Positions 47,208-55,647 are shown, counted from the stretch's first letter. The stretch: 64,000 nucleotides of DNA from Alphaproteobacteria bacterium (GCA_030680745.1 JAUXUR010000059.1:27438-91437), one strand, 5' to 3'. Program-made: numbers and translations. The notes: generated from the sequence alone by a model not told the origin.

Positions 47208-47331
47208 AGAGCTCGGGAAACTGAGCCTTTTTATTTAGCTTAGATATTACGTTTTTGACTTTAGTTAATTTTTTTTGATTATTAGAGGTTCTGCAAAGGC
47301 CTCTTAATATTTATTTGAAAGACTAAAATAT

Positions 47332-47842
47332 ATGTCAATTATAGAATTAGCCCATCAATATAACCAATTTCAATCAGACTTTGGTGCTGGTGTTCCTTTG
47401 GATTTTAATTCTTTTATTGAGGGTGCATTTTCAGCAGATTTTCAAAAGATTGCAAATGGTCAATCTCTTGTTTCTATGCGCAACGAATTGCATAATCAAT
47501 TAGACTTCTTTTGAAACTCGCTAATGTGGGGCGAGTGATAGAAGATTCGGCACGGAAGACCGTAGTGTATTCTTCATACATGAGGATCTGAGTACCGAAG
47601 CGACGCATCAATCAACCACAGTAGTAGAGTTTCGAAAGAAGTCTATTGAGCAAGTTAAAGATATTGCTGGTTCTTGGACCATTGAGCCAACGAAAATTAT
47701 TCCTTCAGCTGATAACAAAGAATGCACAATTCGGTATTTTATTGATATTGAAAAAGTGGGCAAATTTGATGTATTTGCTGTCTTGTCTTCTTCAAATGGA
47801 CAGAATATTGATCAGATTAATGAAATTTATTATCAAATATAA
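47332..47842 (+). pseudogene. NTF2-like small protein gene interrupted by a family B element
   Basis: The first half, from ATG 47332 (no strong ribosome-binding site), reads MSIIELAHQYNQFQ ... MRNELHNQL and runs into the repeat, ending at TGA. After the repeat, 47645-47842 reads IEQVKDIAGSWTIEPT ... CTIRYFIDIEKVGKFDVFAVL ... INEIYYQI. Together they give about 122 residues with the alternating layout of NTF2/SnoaL-like proteins. The second half is one base out of frame with the first even if the repeat and one TA are removed, so a small indel also occurred. Probably inactive. Confidence 0.75.
47503..47643 (+). repeat. Family B element, copy 3 (inside a gene)
   Basis: 141 bp, flanked by TA (47501-47502, 47644-47645). 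Terminal arms GACTTCTTTTGAAACTC and GAGTTTCGAAAGAAGTC are inverted repeats with one mismatch. The interior has GGCACGGAAGACC, CATGAGGATCTGAGTACC and CATCAATCAACCACAG, as in the other copies. TA flanks and terminal inverted repeats with no coding capacity are the pattern of a MITE moved by an IS630/Tc1-mariner-type transposase. Confidence 0.88.
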
Positions 47843-47847
47843 TTCGT

Positions 47848-48237
47848 TCAACTCTTCGTTTTAATTGTATTTTGCATATTACGCCAAATCATCCCAATAA
47901 ATAATCCTTTAGCGCGTGGTAAAATAATAAGCGAAAGAATGGCGGCCAAACTGGGCCATAATGTCATCGACACCCATTCAGGCCACGTAGCATTGGGTTC
48001 ATAGATAAGAAGTAATGGGGCAAGAATATGTCCAACTAAAATGATGCTTAGCCAAGCAGGACCGTCTTCAGCTTTTATATGTGCATAAGATTCGTTGCAA
48101 TGATGACATTCGTCAATTTGACTAATATAGTTTTTTAAAAGCCGTCCCTTGCCACAATTTGGACAAAATCCTAAAAAAGAACGACGCACAACTTGCCATA
48201 AATCTATTGGATTATGATTAATCTTTTGCTCTGTCAT
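47848..48237 (-). CDS. DUF983 zinc-ribbon membrane protein
   Basis: 129 residues. Two zinc-binding CxxC pairs, CPNCGKGRLL and CHHCNESY, are followed by AEDGPAWLSIILVGHI and two membrane helices; this is the DUF983 pattern, seen in alphaproteobacteria, often near cytochrome oxidase genes. Role unknown. The stop is 5 bases past the convergent NTF2-like pseudogene end. Confidence 0.88.
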   Translation of the reverse strand: MTEQKINHNPIDLWQVVRRSFLGFCPNCGKGRLLKNYISQIDECHHCNESYAHIKAEDGPAWLSIILVGHILAPLLLIYEPNATWPEWVSMTLWPSLAAILSLIILPRAKGLFIGMIWRNMQNTIKTKS

Positions 48238-48275
48238 GGCAAGGTCCTTTTCTGGGAAATATATTTACTCTAGCA

Positions 48276-48404
48276 TATACTTCTCTTCTTTCAAACTGTG
48301 GAGGGCGTCAGATTTCGGGATTCGCAATGCTCATGTATGAAGAATACACTCCGCTTGTCTCACCACTCATCTTTCTACCCACATTTTGAAATAATTCGAG
48401 TATA
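48276..48404. repeat. Degenerate element related to families B and C
   Basis: Arms TATACTTCTCTTCTTTCAAA and its partner TTTTGAAATAATTCGAGTATA are complementary at their ends and in TTTGAAA. The core has CTCATGTATGAAGAATACACTCCGC and TTGTCTC, as in family C. It fills the gap upstream of the DUF983 gene. Confidence 0.55.
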
Positions 48405-48471
48405 GACATTAATTTTATAAAACCTATGGAGATAAATAATCCTATCAATAAGGCAGTTTCAAGATTTTTTT

Positions 48472-48500
48472 TTGATAAAAATTAATAATATTGCTATTAT
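48472..48500 (+). promoter_or_regulatory. Sigma70-like promoter for the ribbon-helix-helix gene
   Basis: TTGATA (48472-48477), 17-base spacer, TATTAT (48495-48500), ending 22 bases before the ATG. Spacing and hexamers fit the vegetative consensus well. Confidence 0.5.
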
Positions 48501-48522
48501 GATAATAAGGAGATGAATTGTT

Positions 48523-48759
48523 ATGAACAAAGAAATTCAAGAAAGAAAGAAATTTACAAGTGAAGTGAATGTATTGTTGCTTGAAAAAATGTATCTTATT
48601 GCTGCAAAAGAAGGTCGTCAATTTCAAGCTGTTTTAGAAGAAGCATTTGATCTTTATATTCGATCTAAAATTAATTTTTTTCCCCGTCAAATTGTAGCAG
48701 CTCATTTTAAAGCAAGTATTGAACGCAATAAAAAATTGGGCGAACGTCTTGCAAAATGA
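48523..48759 (+). CDS. Ribbon-helix-helix protein (orphan antitoxin-like)
   Basis: 78 residues with AAGGAG about 10 bases upstream. The segment KKFTSEVNVLLLEKMYLIAAKEGRQFQAVLEEAF fits a ribbon-helix-helix: one strand, then two helices. Such proteins are small DNA-binding repressors, often antitoxins. No toxin gene is next to it, since the flanks are a repeat and the YqgE gene, so it is either an orphan or a stand-alone regulator. Confidence 0.6.
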   Translation: MNKEIQERKKFTSEVNVLLLEKMYLIAAKEGRQFQAVLEEAFDLYIRSKINFFPRQIVAAHFKASIERNKKLGERLAK

Positions 48760-48780
48760 TATGAATTTTTAAGATTACAT

Positions 48781-48910
48781 AAATCGTAGTTTCCAGACCC
48801 CTCAGCATTAATTAACCAGATTATGCGGTAAAGTCTAGAAAAGGTGAGAACCGGCACGGAGTGTACTTAAGTACAGGAGTACCGGAAGCGAAGACTTGAC
48901 GACGAATTTA
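48781..48910. repeat. Family D palindromic element
   Basis: Centre TGTACTTAAGTACA (48862-48875) is a perfect palindrome; around it CCGG...CCGG and AAGTCT (48831) / AGACTT (48892) extend the pairing, and AAATCGT / ACGAATTT lie at the ends. Only this copy is in the window, but GGCACGGAGTGTA recalls family B. Confidence 0.55.
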
Positions 48911-48936
48911 CCCATAGGTTGGGTAATTAGTATAAC

Positions 48937-49509
48937 TCAGGCATGTCCTACATCTTCAGATAACATATGCACATCAAAGCCTAGACGTTTGAAGGCTTCG
49001 TTCCATTTATTTTGAATATCAGTATCAAAAATAATGCTTGGATCCCCAGGAACGCTGACCCAGCCATTGGCATGGAGCTCTTCGTCCAATTGACCTGGTC
49101 CCCAACCTGCATAGCCTAAAGCCAAAATACATTTTGTGGGTCCTTTGCCTTGTGCCATTGAATCCAGTGTTTCAAGAGTTGCTGATAATCCAAAATCTTT
49201 GTTAATGTGTAATGTTGAATCATGTGTGTAATCATTACTGTGTAAGACAAAACCACGATTGGCTTCAACAGGGCCACCATAATGAATGGGTACTTTTTTA
49301 TCGTCTGCATCATCACTGCCAAGATGAAGCTCGTTTAAAAGCTGAGAAAAAGTAATAAAATCAACGTGACGATTGATAACGATGCCCATGGCACCTTCTT
49401 CATTATGAACACAAATATAAATTACAGATTTCACAAAGCGAGGATCACCCATTTGCGGTGTTGCAATTAAAAGCCTGCCTGTTAAAAATTTTTCTGAGCT
49501 GTAATCCAT
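48937..49509 (-). CDS. UPF0301/YqgE (AlgH) family protein
   Basis: 190 residues with the family pattern GRLLIATPQMGDPRFVKSVIYICVHNEEGAMGIVINRHVD, HYGGPVEANRGFVLH, and ILALGYAGWGPGQLDEELHANGW. Conserved cytoplasmic protein of unknown function; its homologue AlgH influences alginate expression in Pseudomonas. Close to full family length. Confidence 0.93.
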   Translation of the reverse strand: MDYSSEKFLTGRLLIATPQMGDPRFVKSVIYICVHNEEGAMGIVINRHVDFITFSQLLNELHLGSDDADDKKVPIHYGGPVEANRGFVLHSNDYTHDSTLHINKDFGLSATLETLDSMAQGKGPTKCILALGYAGWGPGQLDEELHANGWVSVPGDPSIIFDTDIQNKWNEAFKRLGFDVHMLSEDVGHA

Positions 49510-49711
49510 TTGGGTTCTCCCTAAATTTTACCCTTATATTTATATTATAGCGGTAAATAGTTAAAAATTTGTATTAAATTTTGGGTATTTTTAATATTTA
49601 TAAAGATTTTTTGCGTTGTTTTTAGCTAAAAATTTTTTGGCTGTTAAAGCTGTTGAGTTGTTGTGCGTAGGCTTTTATGGTAGCTTAAAGTTAAGAATTA
49701 AGGAGCATTCA

Positions 49712-51334
49712 ATGGCACGTGAAGAAATGAATTATGATCTTTTGATTGTAGGGGCAGGACCTGCGGGACTTGCATCAGCGATTCGTTTTAAACAATTGGC
49801 ACGCGATCATCATATTGATTTAAGTGTGGCTGTTATTGAAAAGGGCTCCGAAGTGGGTGCCCATATTTTATCTGGTGCCGTTTTTGAACCCCATGCTTTG
49901 ACGGAATTATTACCCGATTGGAAAAAATTGGGTGCCCCTTTAAATACAGAAGCAAAAGAAGATCATTTTTTATTTTTAACAGAAAATAAGTCATTTAAAC
50001 TTCCGACGCCGCCTCAAATGCATAATAAAGGCAATTATATTATCAGCTTAGGTAATTTATGTCGTTGGTTAGGTGTTCAAGCTGAATCGATGGGCATTGA
50101 AATTTACCCCGGTTTTACTGGCAGTAAAATGCTTTATAATGACGAGGGTCAAGTCATTGGTGTGGGTACAGGTGATATGGGCATCGATAAAGAAGGCCAA
50201 AAAACTGCTCAATTTACAGATGGTGTCAATCTTCTAGCGCGTCATACTTTATTAGCTGAAGGATGTCGTGGGTCATTAAGTGAAGAAATTATGGCTAAAT
50301 TTGATTTGCGTAAAGATCGAGACCCACAAACTTATGGGATTGGTTTTAAAGAATTATGGGAAATCGATCCCCTAAAACATTCTCCTGGTAAAGTTGTACA
50401 TTCAATTGGTTGGCCATTAGACCGTCATACGTATGGAGGATCATTTTTATATCATTTGGAAAATAATCAGGTGGCACTTGGTTTTGTGATTGGGTTGGAT
50501 TATCAAAATCCTCATTTAAGTCCGTTTGATGAATTCCAACGTTATAAAACACATCCAAGTATTCGCCATTATTTAGAAGGTGGAAGACGCATTTCATATG
50601 GTGCACGTGCGTTGAATGAAGGTGGCTATCAATCTATTCCTAAATTATCATTTCCGGGTGGTGCGTTAGTAGGGTGCGCTGCAGGTTTTATGAATGTACC
50701 CAAAATAAAAGGGTCAAACACGGCCATGAAATCGGGCATGATTGCGGCAGAAGCAGCTTTCGCGCAGATGAATCCAACATGTGTGACACCCTTTGATTAT
50801 GAAGAAGCGATAAAATCATCTTGGGTAGGTCAAGAACTTAAAAAAGTACGTAATATTAGGCCTTCTTTTCAAAAAGGTCTTTATTTTGGTATATTATATT
50901 CAGCCCTTGATACTTATATTTTACGGGGTAAGGCACCATGGACATTCAATCATCATGAAGACCATAAAACACTTAAAAAAGCTGGAGATTATTCCAAAAT
51001 TGAGTATCCAAAACCAGATGGTAAAATAAGTTTTGATAAATTATCGTCAGTTTTTATTTCAAATACGAATCATGCTGAAAATCAGCCTTGTCATTTGAAA
51101 TTAAAAAATAAAAACACACCTATCGATGTTAATCTTAAACTTTACGATGCTCCTGAACAACGTTATTGCCCTGCAGGTGTTTATGAAATTGTACAGGAAG
51201 AAGGATCGTCACATTTACATATCAATGCACAAAATTGCATCCATTGTAAAACCTGTGATATCAAGGATCCAACGCAGAATATTCAATGGGTTACACCGGA
51301 AGGTGGAGGGGGACCAAATTATCCCAACATGTAA
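49712..51334 (+). CDS. Electron transfer flavoprotein-ubiquinone oxidoreductase
   Basis: 540 residues from ATG at 49712, because AAGGAG lies 8 bases upstream; the frame is open 32 codons further without support. FAD site LLIVGAGPAGLASAIRF, LSGAVFEPHALTELLP, and YGIGFKELWEI. The C-terminal 4Fe-4S motif uses the Cys of YCPAGVYE and NCIHCKTCDI, then QWVTPEGGGGPNYPNM at the end. It passes electrons from ETF (fatty acid and amino acid oxidation) to ubiquinone. The stop is 2 bases before a family B element. Confidence 0.96.
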   Translation: MAREEMNYDLLIVGAGPAGLASAIRFKQLARDHHIDLSVAVIEKGSEVGAHILSGAVFEPHALTELLPDWKKLGAPLNTEAKEDHFLFLTENKSFKLPTPPQMHNKGNYIISLGNLCRWLGVQAESMGIEIYPGFTGSKMLYNDEGQVIGVGTGDMGIDKEGQKTAQFTDGVNLLARHTLLAEGCRGSLSEEIMAKFDLRKDRDPQTYGIGFKELWEIDPLKHSPGKVVHSIGWPLDRHTYGGSFLYHLENNQVALGFVIGLDYQNPHLSPFDEFQRYKTHPSIRHYLEGGRRISYGARALNEGGYQSIPKLSFPGGALVGCAAGFMNVPKIKGSNTAMKSGMIAAEAAFAQMNPTCVTPFDYEEAIKSSWVGQELKKVRNIRPSFQKGLYFGILYSALDTYILRGKAPWTFNHHEDHKTLKKAGDYSKIEYPKPDGKISFDKLSSVFISNTNHAENQPCHLKLKNKNTPIDVNLKLYDAPEQRYCPAGVYEIVQEEGSSHLHINAQNCIHCKTCDIKDPTQNIQWVTPEGGGGPNYPNM

Positions 51335-51336
51335 TA

Positions 51337-51477
51337 GACCTATTTGAAACGCTACTGTTGTGGTCGATTGAGGTGTCGTTTCAGTACTCAGATCCTCATG
51401 TATATAAGGATACATTCCGGCCTTCCGTGCTGAACCTCCTATCACTCGACGCACATCAGCGCGTTTCAAAAAAGGTC
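51337..51477 (-). repeat. Family B element, copy 4
   Basis: 141 bp flanked by TA (51335-51336, 51478-51479). Terminal arms GACCTATTTGAAAC and GTTTCAAAAAAGGTC are complementary with few mismatches. Same orientation as the copy at 35819; it begins immediately after the ETF-QO stop codon. Confidence 0.88.
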
Positions 51478-51494
51478 TAACGTAAAGGTTTAAA

Positions 51495-53336
51495 ATGAAA
51501 ATAAAAACTCACGTCGTTGCGAGCCCACGTAGTGGGTGTGGCAATCCAGTCTTTAAATCAACTTTCAAAGTCTTTGAAAAGTTTTTTTTCTGGATTGCTT
51601 CACGGCTGTGCCGTTCGCAACGACGAAATTCGTTGATTTTTAATCATCTTATTTCAAAAGCATCATTATTAATGTTTATTGTTTTCATGGCAGGATGCTC
51701 ATCGCCACATCCAAAACATAAAACGAGTGATGTATTTTATGATACAGGGGCATCTTCATATGGTCATTATTTAGCAGGTAAATATGCTTATATTAAGGGT
51801 GATTTTGATGCTGCCGTGCAATTCATGGATCAGGCCATCGATTTAGCGCCGCATGAAAAGACGCTTTTACAATCAACTTATTTGACGCATATTGCGCAAG
51901 GTGATGTTAAAAAAGCCGTTCAATATGTTCAAAAATTAATTAAAAATGACCAGGCAGATGAATTTGCTTACATGATATCGCTCGTGAATTTTATTCACAA
52001 AGGTCAATATAAAGATGGCTTAAAATTAATTGCGCAATATCAAGATAAATTAGAGCCTTTTGCCTCTATCGTGCCGTTGATCAAATTGTGGTTACATGCT
52101 GGGTTAAAAGAGGCACTTCCTGTTGCTGAAGTAACAGAATTTGCACAAATGATGACTATCCCACAAACATATGATTATCATATTGGGCTTGTATATGAAT
52201 TTTTAAATGATCCAAAAAAAGCAGAAGAATATTATAGGAAAGCATCAAATCCCATTGAATCTATGTCTTATAGACTTATCGAGATTATTGGTGGTTTTTT
52301 TGAACGTATCGCAAATCTAGAACAAGCTAAAAATATTTATAATAATGCGCAAGATAAAGAAAATGAATTTTTTATTTACGAAACATTTCAAAGCAGACTT
52401 AAAGAAAAAATAGCGCCCAATTTTGATATCCATAATGCGCAAGAAGGTATTGCTGAAGTTTTAACACAATTTGCGTCTAGTTATTTATCAATGAATATGT
52501 ATGATTCATCTCTGCTGTTTATTCAGCTTTCACTTTATTTAAGGCCAAATTTTCCTCTTGCGCAAATGGTTTTGGCAAGCATTTTAATGGATCAAAAAAA
52601 TTACACTAAAGCGTTGCAGCATTACAAAAATTTTTCGAGTGTTTCTCCTTTTTATTGGTTAGGACAAATGAAACAAGCCGAAATTTTGGTTGAAACAAAA
52701 AAAACAAAAGATGCTTTTTTATTGCTCGATGCCATGTCTGTTTCTAAACCCAATTGGGCATCACCTTCTTTATTACGTGCTAATAGCTTGCGTTCTAAAA
52801 AGAAATATCAAGAGGCAATTCTTTTTTATAATAAAGCCATTGATATTCTTGAAAAATCGACACAAAAAACAAATTTGTGGCATGCTTATTTTTTAAGAGG
52901 CGTTTGCCATGAAATGAATAAAGATTGGCCAAAAGCTGAAAAAGATTTAGAAAAATCAATTCAATTGCGCGATAATTATCCACTTTCTTTAAATTATTTA
53001 GGTTTTTTATGGGTTGATAAAGGGGTGTTTCTTGAAAAAGGATTGGATCTTATCAAAAAAGCGGTAGCGCTTGCGCCTGATGATGGCGCCATTGTCGATA
53101 GTTTAGGTTGGGCATATTTTAAATTAGGACAAATTGCATTGGCACAAGAACATCTTGAAAAAGCCGTTTTATTGACACCCAATGATCCCCAGATTCATGA
53201 TCATTTGGGGGATTTATATCTTAAATTAGGCAGAGTAGACGAAGCACGTTACGAATGGAAAAAATCATTATTATTTAATCCAAGTGAAGAAGAAAAAATA
53301 AAAACAAGAGATAAATTAGATGCGCTGGTTTTGTAG
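51495..53336 (+). CDS. TPR-repeat lipoprotein, 5' end rewritten by a repeat
   Basis: The open frame has 613 codons, but residues 6-44 translate the family E repeat at 51512-51625. The real signal peptide starts after it: KASLLMFIVFMAGCSS with lipobox Cys at about residue 68. Candidate starts are TTG 51633 or ATG 51672, neither with a good ribosome-binding site; ATG 51495 has AAAGGTTT. Insertion of the repeat probably removed the native start region. From residue 85 on there are tetratricopeptide repeats (YLAGKYAYIKGDFDAAVQFMDQAIDLAP, GWAYFKLGQIALAQEHLEKAVLLTP). Likely an envelope assembly or protein-binding lipoprotein. Confidence 0.75.
   Translation: MKIKTHVVASPRSGCGNPVFKSTFKVFEKFFFWIASRLCRSQRRNSLIFNHLISKASLLMFIVFMAGCSSPHPKHKTSDVFYDTGASSYGHYLAGKYAYIKGDFDAAVQFMDQAIDLAPHEKTLLQSTYLTHIAQGDVKKAVQYVQKLIKNDQADEFAYMISLVNFIHKGQYKDGLKLIAQYQDKLEPFASIVPLIKLWLHAGLKEALPVAEVTEFAQMMTIPQTYDYHIGLVYEFLNDPKKAEEYYRKASNPIESMSYRLIEIIGGFFERIANLEQAKNIYNNAQDKENEFFIYETFQSRLKEKIAPNFDIHNAQEGIAEVLTQFASSYLSMNMYDSSLLFIQLSLYLRPNFPLAQMVLASILMDQKNYTKALQHYKNFSSVSPFYWLGQMKQAEILVETKKTKDAFLLLDAMSVSKPNWASPSLLRANSLRSKKKYQEAILFYNKAIDILEKSTQKTNLWHAYFLRGVCHEMNKDWPKAEKDLEKSIQLRDNYPLSLNYLGFLWVDKGVFLEKGLDLIKKAVALAPDDGAIVDSLGWAYFKLGQIALAQEHLEKAVLLTPNDPQIHDHLGDLYLKLGRVDEARYEWKKSLLFNPSEEEKIKTRDKLDALVL
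51512..51625. repeat. Family E palindromic element, copy 2
   Basis: CGTCGTTGCGAG (51512) and CGCAACGACG (ending 51625) are the terminal inverted repeat. Inside, GTGGCAATCCAG and CTGGATTGCTTCACGG pair. It lies in the 5' part of the TPR lipoprotein frame. Confidence 0.85.
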
Positions 53337-53348
53337 GGGGCTAATTTT

Positions 53349-53459
53349 ATGAATGATCTTATTAATATTGAGTTTGCCTTAAAAGAAAATCAACGAGTTC
53401 GTCATATATGGACACGGATATTAGGGTTAAGAAAAAAGTTACATAAAAGTAGTTATTAG
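53349..53459 (+). CDS. Possible 36-residue basic peptide
   Basis: ATG at 53349, preceded by GGGGG about 8 bases upstream, reads MNDLINIEFALKENQRVRHI ... KLHKSSY and stops at 53459. It is 12 bases past the TPR gene. No family recognised; it could be a small protein or the leftover start of a longer decayed gene. Confidence 0.35.
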   Translation: MNDLINIEFALKENQRVRHIWTRILGLRKKLHKSSY

Positions 53460-53480
53460 AAAGAAGCTGTCATATATCCG

Positions 53481-53515
53481 GCATCTAGGTGCCTTAATGC
53501 TTTAAGCATTCTGTT
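53481..53515 (+). terminator. Two adjacent hairpins past the TPR gene (possible terminator)
   Basis: GGCATCTAGGTGCC (53481-53494) is followed by AATGCTTTAAGCATT (53497-53511) and CTGTTT. The T-run is short. Confidence 0.4.
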
Positions 53516-53557
53516 TATCCTGGAGTCATACTATCATTGCGAGTTGCCCACCACTAT

Positions 53558-53733
53558 TGTTTCCCTGAACAAGCGAGAAGCAAAGCTTCGAGTAGGATTC
53601 GGGGTCCAGATCACACTCATGGTCGAAGATCATGGCAAAATTAATAAACTCTCGCTATGCTCTTTGAGCATGTATTTTAGTCTGGATCCTGAATCTGCGT
53701 ATGAAGCTGCGTTTCAACGCGTTCAGGAAAACA
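53558..53733. repeat. Family A palindromic element, copy 4
   Basis: GTTTCCCTGAAC ... GCGTTCAGGAAAAC at the ends; internal AAGCAAAGCTTCG, GGTCCAGATCACACTCATG and GAGCATGTATTTTAGTCTGG match the family, though the GATC hairpin is altered (GGTCGAAGATCATGG). Confidence 0.75.
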
Positions 53734-53832
53734 GTGACGTGGGAATCTAATAAGGGAGTTTTAAATTAAAAATTGTCCCTTAGATTGTTTTGTTATAGAT
53801 GCTCAGAATCTGTCTTAAAAGGATGTAAAACA

Positions 53833-53866
53833 TAAGACAAGATAGATTTAAGATTATCTTGCCTTA
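53833..53866 (-). terminator. Terminator of the small secreted protein gene (left copy)
   Basis: TAAGACAAGATA pairs with TATCTTGCCTTA with one mismatch, about 30 bases past the stop at 53899. The same hairpin occurs at 58676-58710. Confidence 0.75.
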
Positions 53867-53898
53867 AGCAGGTGTAATATTTTCTTAGGATATAAATA

Positions 53899-54456
53899 TT
53901 AAAATATCCAGAAATATGAAGCATATTTGATCATGAAGTCTTCGTCATGAAATGTTTCACTTTTCATAGCCGCTTTGGTTTTCTGCATGATTATTGACAT
54001 ACGTTCATCGCTTTTTTTGCTTTTGTATATTCTCATTTTTTCAAAATTTTTATGTATATTATTAAAACTTTTATTTATATTGATGAATTTTTTATTTGCA
54101 AAAGGGTCAATAAGTTGTGGGGTAACTGGAGGAGTAGAATATTTTGAATTGTGTAAGTTTTGTATGTATAAATTGCTGTTTTTTTTGTATTGGTCAACAA
54201 GCATTTCATTTTGCGTTGTTCCCAAAGCTGTTTTCGTTATCTCGTGGGCTGCTTTCTGTGCATCTAGTATTTCTCTTAAAAGAACGTCCGAACGTTCTTT
54301 TAGCAATAAATGTAGATCTTCATTTGGCATTTTACTGTATATATTGTCACAGATTTGATCGATGAGGTTTATGTATTCGTTTGCTTTATCATCATATTCG
54401 TTTGCGTATGTTGTGCTGGTAAATGCAAGAAGCATAAGTAAGATAATTTTTTTCAT
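53899..54456 (-). CDS. Small secreted protein, left member of a duplicated pair
   Basis: 185 residues with signal peptide MKKIILLMLLAFTSTTYA. The mature protein is charged and helical (about 20-110 likely coiled coil: NEDLHLLLKERSDVLLREIL). The leader and the layout HLLLK...D...EI match the gene at 58751, which is 44 residues shorter. No domain recognised. Its upstream region is shared with that gene at the DNA level, so expression is probably alike. Confidence 0.65.
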   Translation of the reverse strand: MKKIILLMLLAFTSTTYANEYDDKANEYINLIDQICDNIYSKMPNEDLHLLLKERSDVLLREILDAQKAAHEITKTALGTTQNEMLVDQYKKNSNLYIQNLHNSKYSTPPVTPQLIDPFANKKFININKSFNNIHKNFEKMRIYKSKKSDERMSIIMQKTKAAMKSETFHDEDFMIKYASYFWIF

Positions 54457-54804
54457 TTTAGTGTCTTTCTATTTTAAATGTTAATTTATAATGTTAAATT
54501 TATATTCAGTTATTATTAAATTTAACAGATAATAAAATATCAAATTATTTTAAAATAAAATACCCGTAAAAAATACTGGGTTTTTTATTTTTTTGAGGGG
54601 GTATGTTTGTTTTTTGACAGATTACAGATTTTAATAATAATTTTTAAATTTAAAAAACAAAAACATAAAATAATATTTTTTTATAAAAAAAGAATTAATT
54701 TAAGTAAAGTTTCATATAAAATATATTTTGTTAAATAATTATTGATTTTTTTTGTTTTAAAGTTTATACTTATGAAAGTTAATTACATTAAAAGGAGTTT
54801 AAAA
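54457..54804. other. AT-rich divergent intergenic region
   Basis: Carries the shared upstream sequence of the duplicated segment (to about 54655), with a hairpin ACCC...GGGT plus T-run at about 54563-54592, and then an AT-rich promoter region for the gene starting at 54805. Confidence 0.55.
54742..54770 (+). promoter_or_regulatory. Sigma70-like promoter for the leader-sharing gene 1
   Basis: TTGATT (54742-54747), 17-base spacer, TATACT (54765-54770), 34 bases before the ATG at 54805. Good hexamers and ideal spacing in a divergent, AT-rich region. Confidence 0.55.
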
Positions 54805-55647
54805 ATGAAATTTAAAATATTTTTGGCGTCACTCATCTTAGGTGTTTTTGCCCATCAGGGCACAATTTTTTGCATAGGTGACGATGAGGAGTTAACCAGC
54901 AAGATCGTAGAGATTTTGGATGGTGACGAAGTCGACACAAGTTCATCTTCTTCAAGCTCTATCTCGGAAAAGAGAGAAAATCAAGATGAAGTTATAAATT
55001 TTAATTTATTACCACTTGAACTAAAAATACAAATTTTAAAAGAATGTTCTTATTCAGATTTGAAAAATACCAAGAACGCACTCAAGGCTGAGATTAAAGA
55101 AAAAATTAAAAGTAAAAATCCTGATAATACGATTTCTGTACCTCTTGAGGTTCGTGAAACAGCACAGGAAATAGATTCTCAATTAAATGGAATAAGACAT
55201 TATTTAAATCGTCCCATAAATATTATTGTTTGTTTTGCTGATAAAATTGATAGATCTAGGTCTTTTGATTTTTATTGCAATGGAATATTAGTGAAACATG
55301 CAGAAATTATAGTGGAAAGAAATACGTTAGATGGGCACTTAAAACCCGCAGAAATAATTATAGATAATTATAGGATCAACGAAACAGATTTGCCGTTGCA
55401 CATAACATATACTAGTAGGATCATTGATGAAAGAGTTTGGCGTAATCTCGAAAATAGCGGCATCAATCAAGAAGCATATTTAAGATTGATGAATAGATTG
55501 CCAAATCCGGAATTGGGAATAATCACCATAGATGATCTTTTGAGTTATAAAGACAATAAATTGCCCGTTGAAGAGATTCGTTTTGTTGAAAAAAAAGAAC
55601 CGAAAGGTTTTGATATGCAAATCGAAGCTGGGGTGAGTTTGGATTAA
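54805..55647 (+). CDS. Secreted protein, leader-sharing gene 1
   Basis: 280 residues from ATG at 54805 (AAGGAG upstream; an earlier in-frame ATG has none). The signal peptide (MKFKIFLASLILGVFAHQ, then GTIFCI) is identical to that of the next gene. A short acidic and Ser-rich linker (DTSSSSSS) is also alike. The body then differs: NLLPLELKIQILKECSYSDLKN resembles an F-box-like helix pair, followed by a mainly beta region. The F-box resemblance is weak and is my inference. A terminator separates it from the next gene. Confidence 0.65.
   Translation: MKFKIFLASLILGVFAHQGTIFCIGDDEELTSKIVEILDGDEVDTSSSSSSSISEKRENQDEVINFNLLPLELKIQILKECSYSDLKNTKNALKAEIKEKIKSKNPDNTISVPLEVRETAQEIDSQLNGIRHYLNRPINIIVCFADKIDRSRSFDFYCNGILVKHAEIIVERNTLDGHLKPAEIIIDNYRINETDLPLHITYTSRIIDERVWRNLENSGINQEAYLRLMNRLPNPELGIITIDDLLSYKDNKLPVEEIRFVEKKEPKGFDMQIEAGVSLD

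Larger units (their letters stand above)
53460..53898. other. Gap of 440 bases holding repeats and terminators
   Basis: No gene. It holds the paired hairpins above, a partial family E end (TCATTGCGAG near 53533), a family A element inserted just inside it (53558-53733), and the start of a duplicated segment with its terminator (53833-53866). Confidence 0.6.
53795..54655 (-). repeat. Duplicated segment, left copy
   Basis: This stretch, comprising a terminator hairpin, a small secreted protein gene and its upstream region, matches 58640-59375 in the same orientation. The upstream parts are nearly identical over about 130 bases, including TACCCGTAAAAAATACTGGG followed by a T-run (54561 and 59281). 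The gene bodies have diverged. Confidence 0.8.

Noticed and set aside
47646..47864. Alternative frame after the family B insertion, which would join the first half in frame after clean removal of the element
   Set aside because: Its product (LSKLKILLVLGPLSQ...) looks like a shadow, while the other frame has an NTF2-like pattern ending in INEIYYQI; I prefer a frameshift.
51215..51469. 84-codon minus-strand frame at the end of ETF-QO
   Set aside because: Also produced by a family B element plus antisense ETF-QO sequence.
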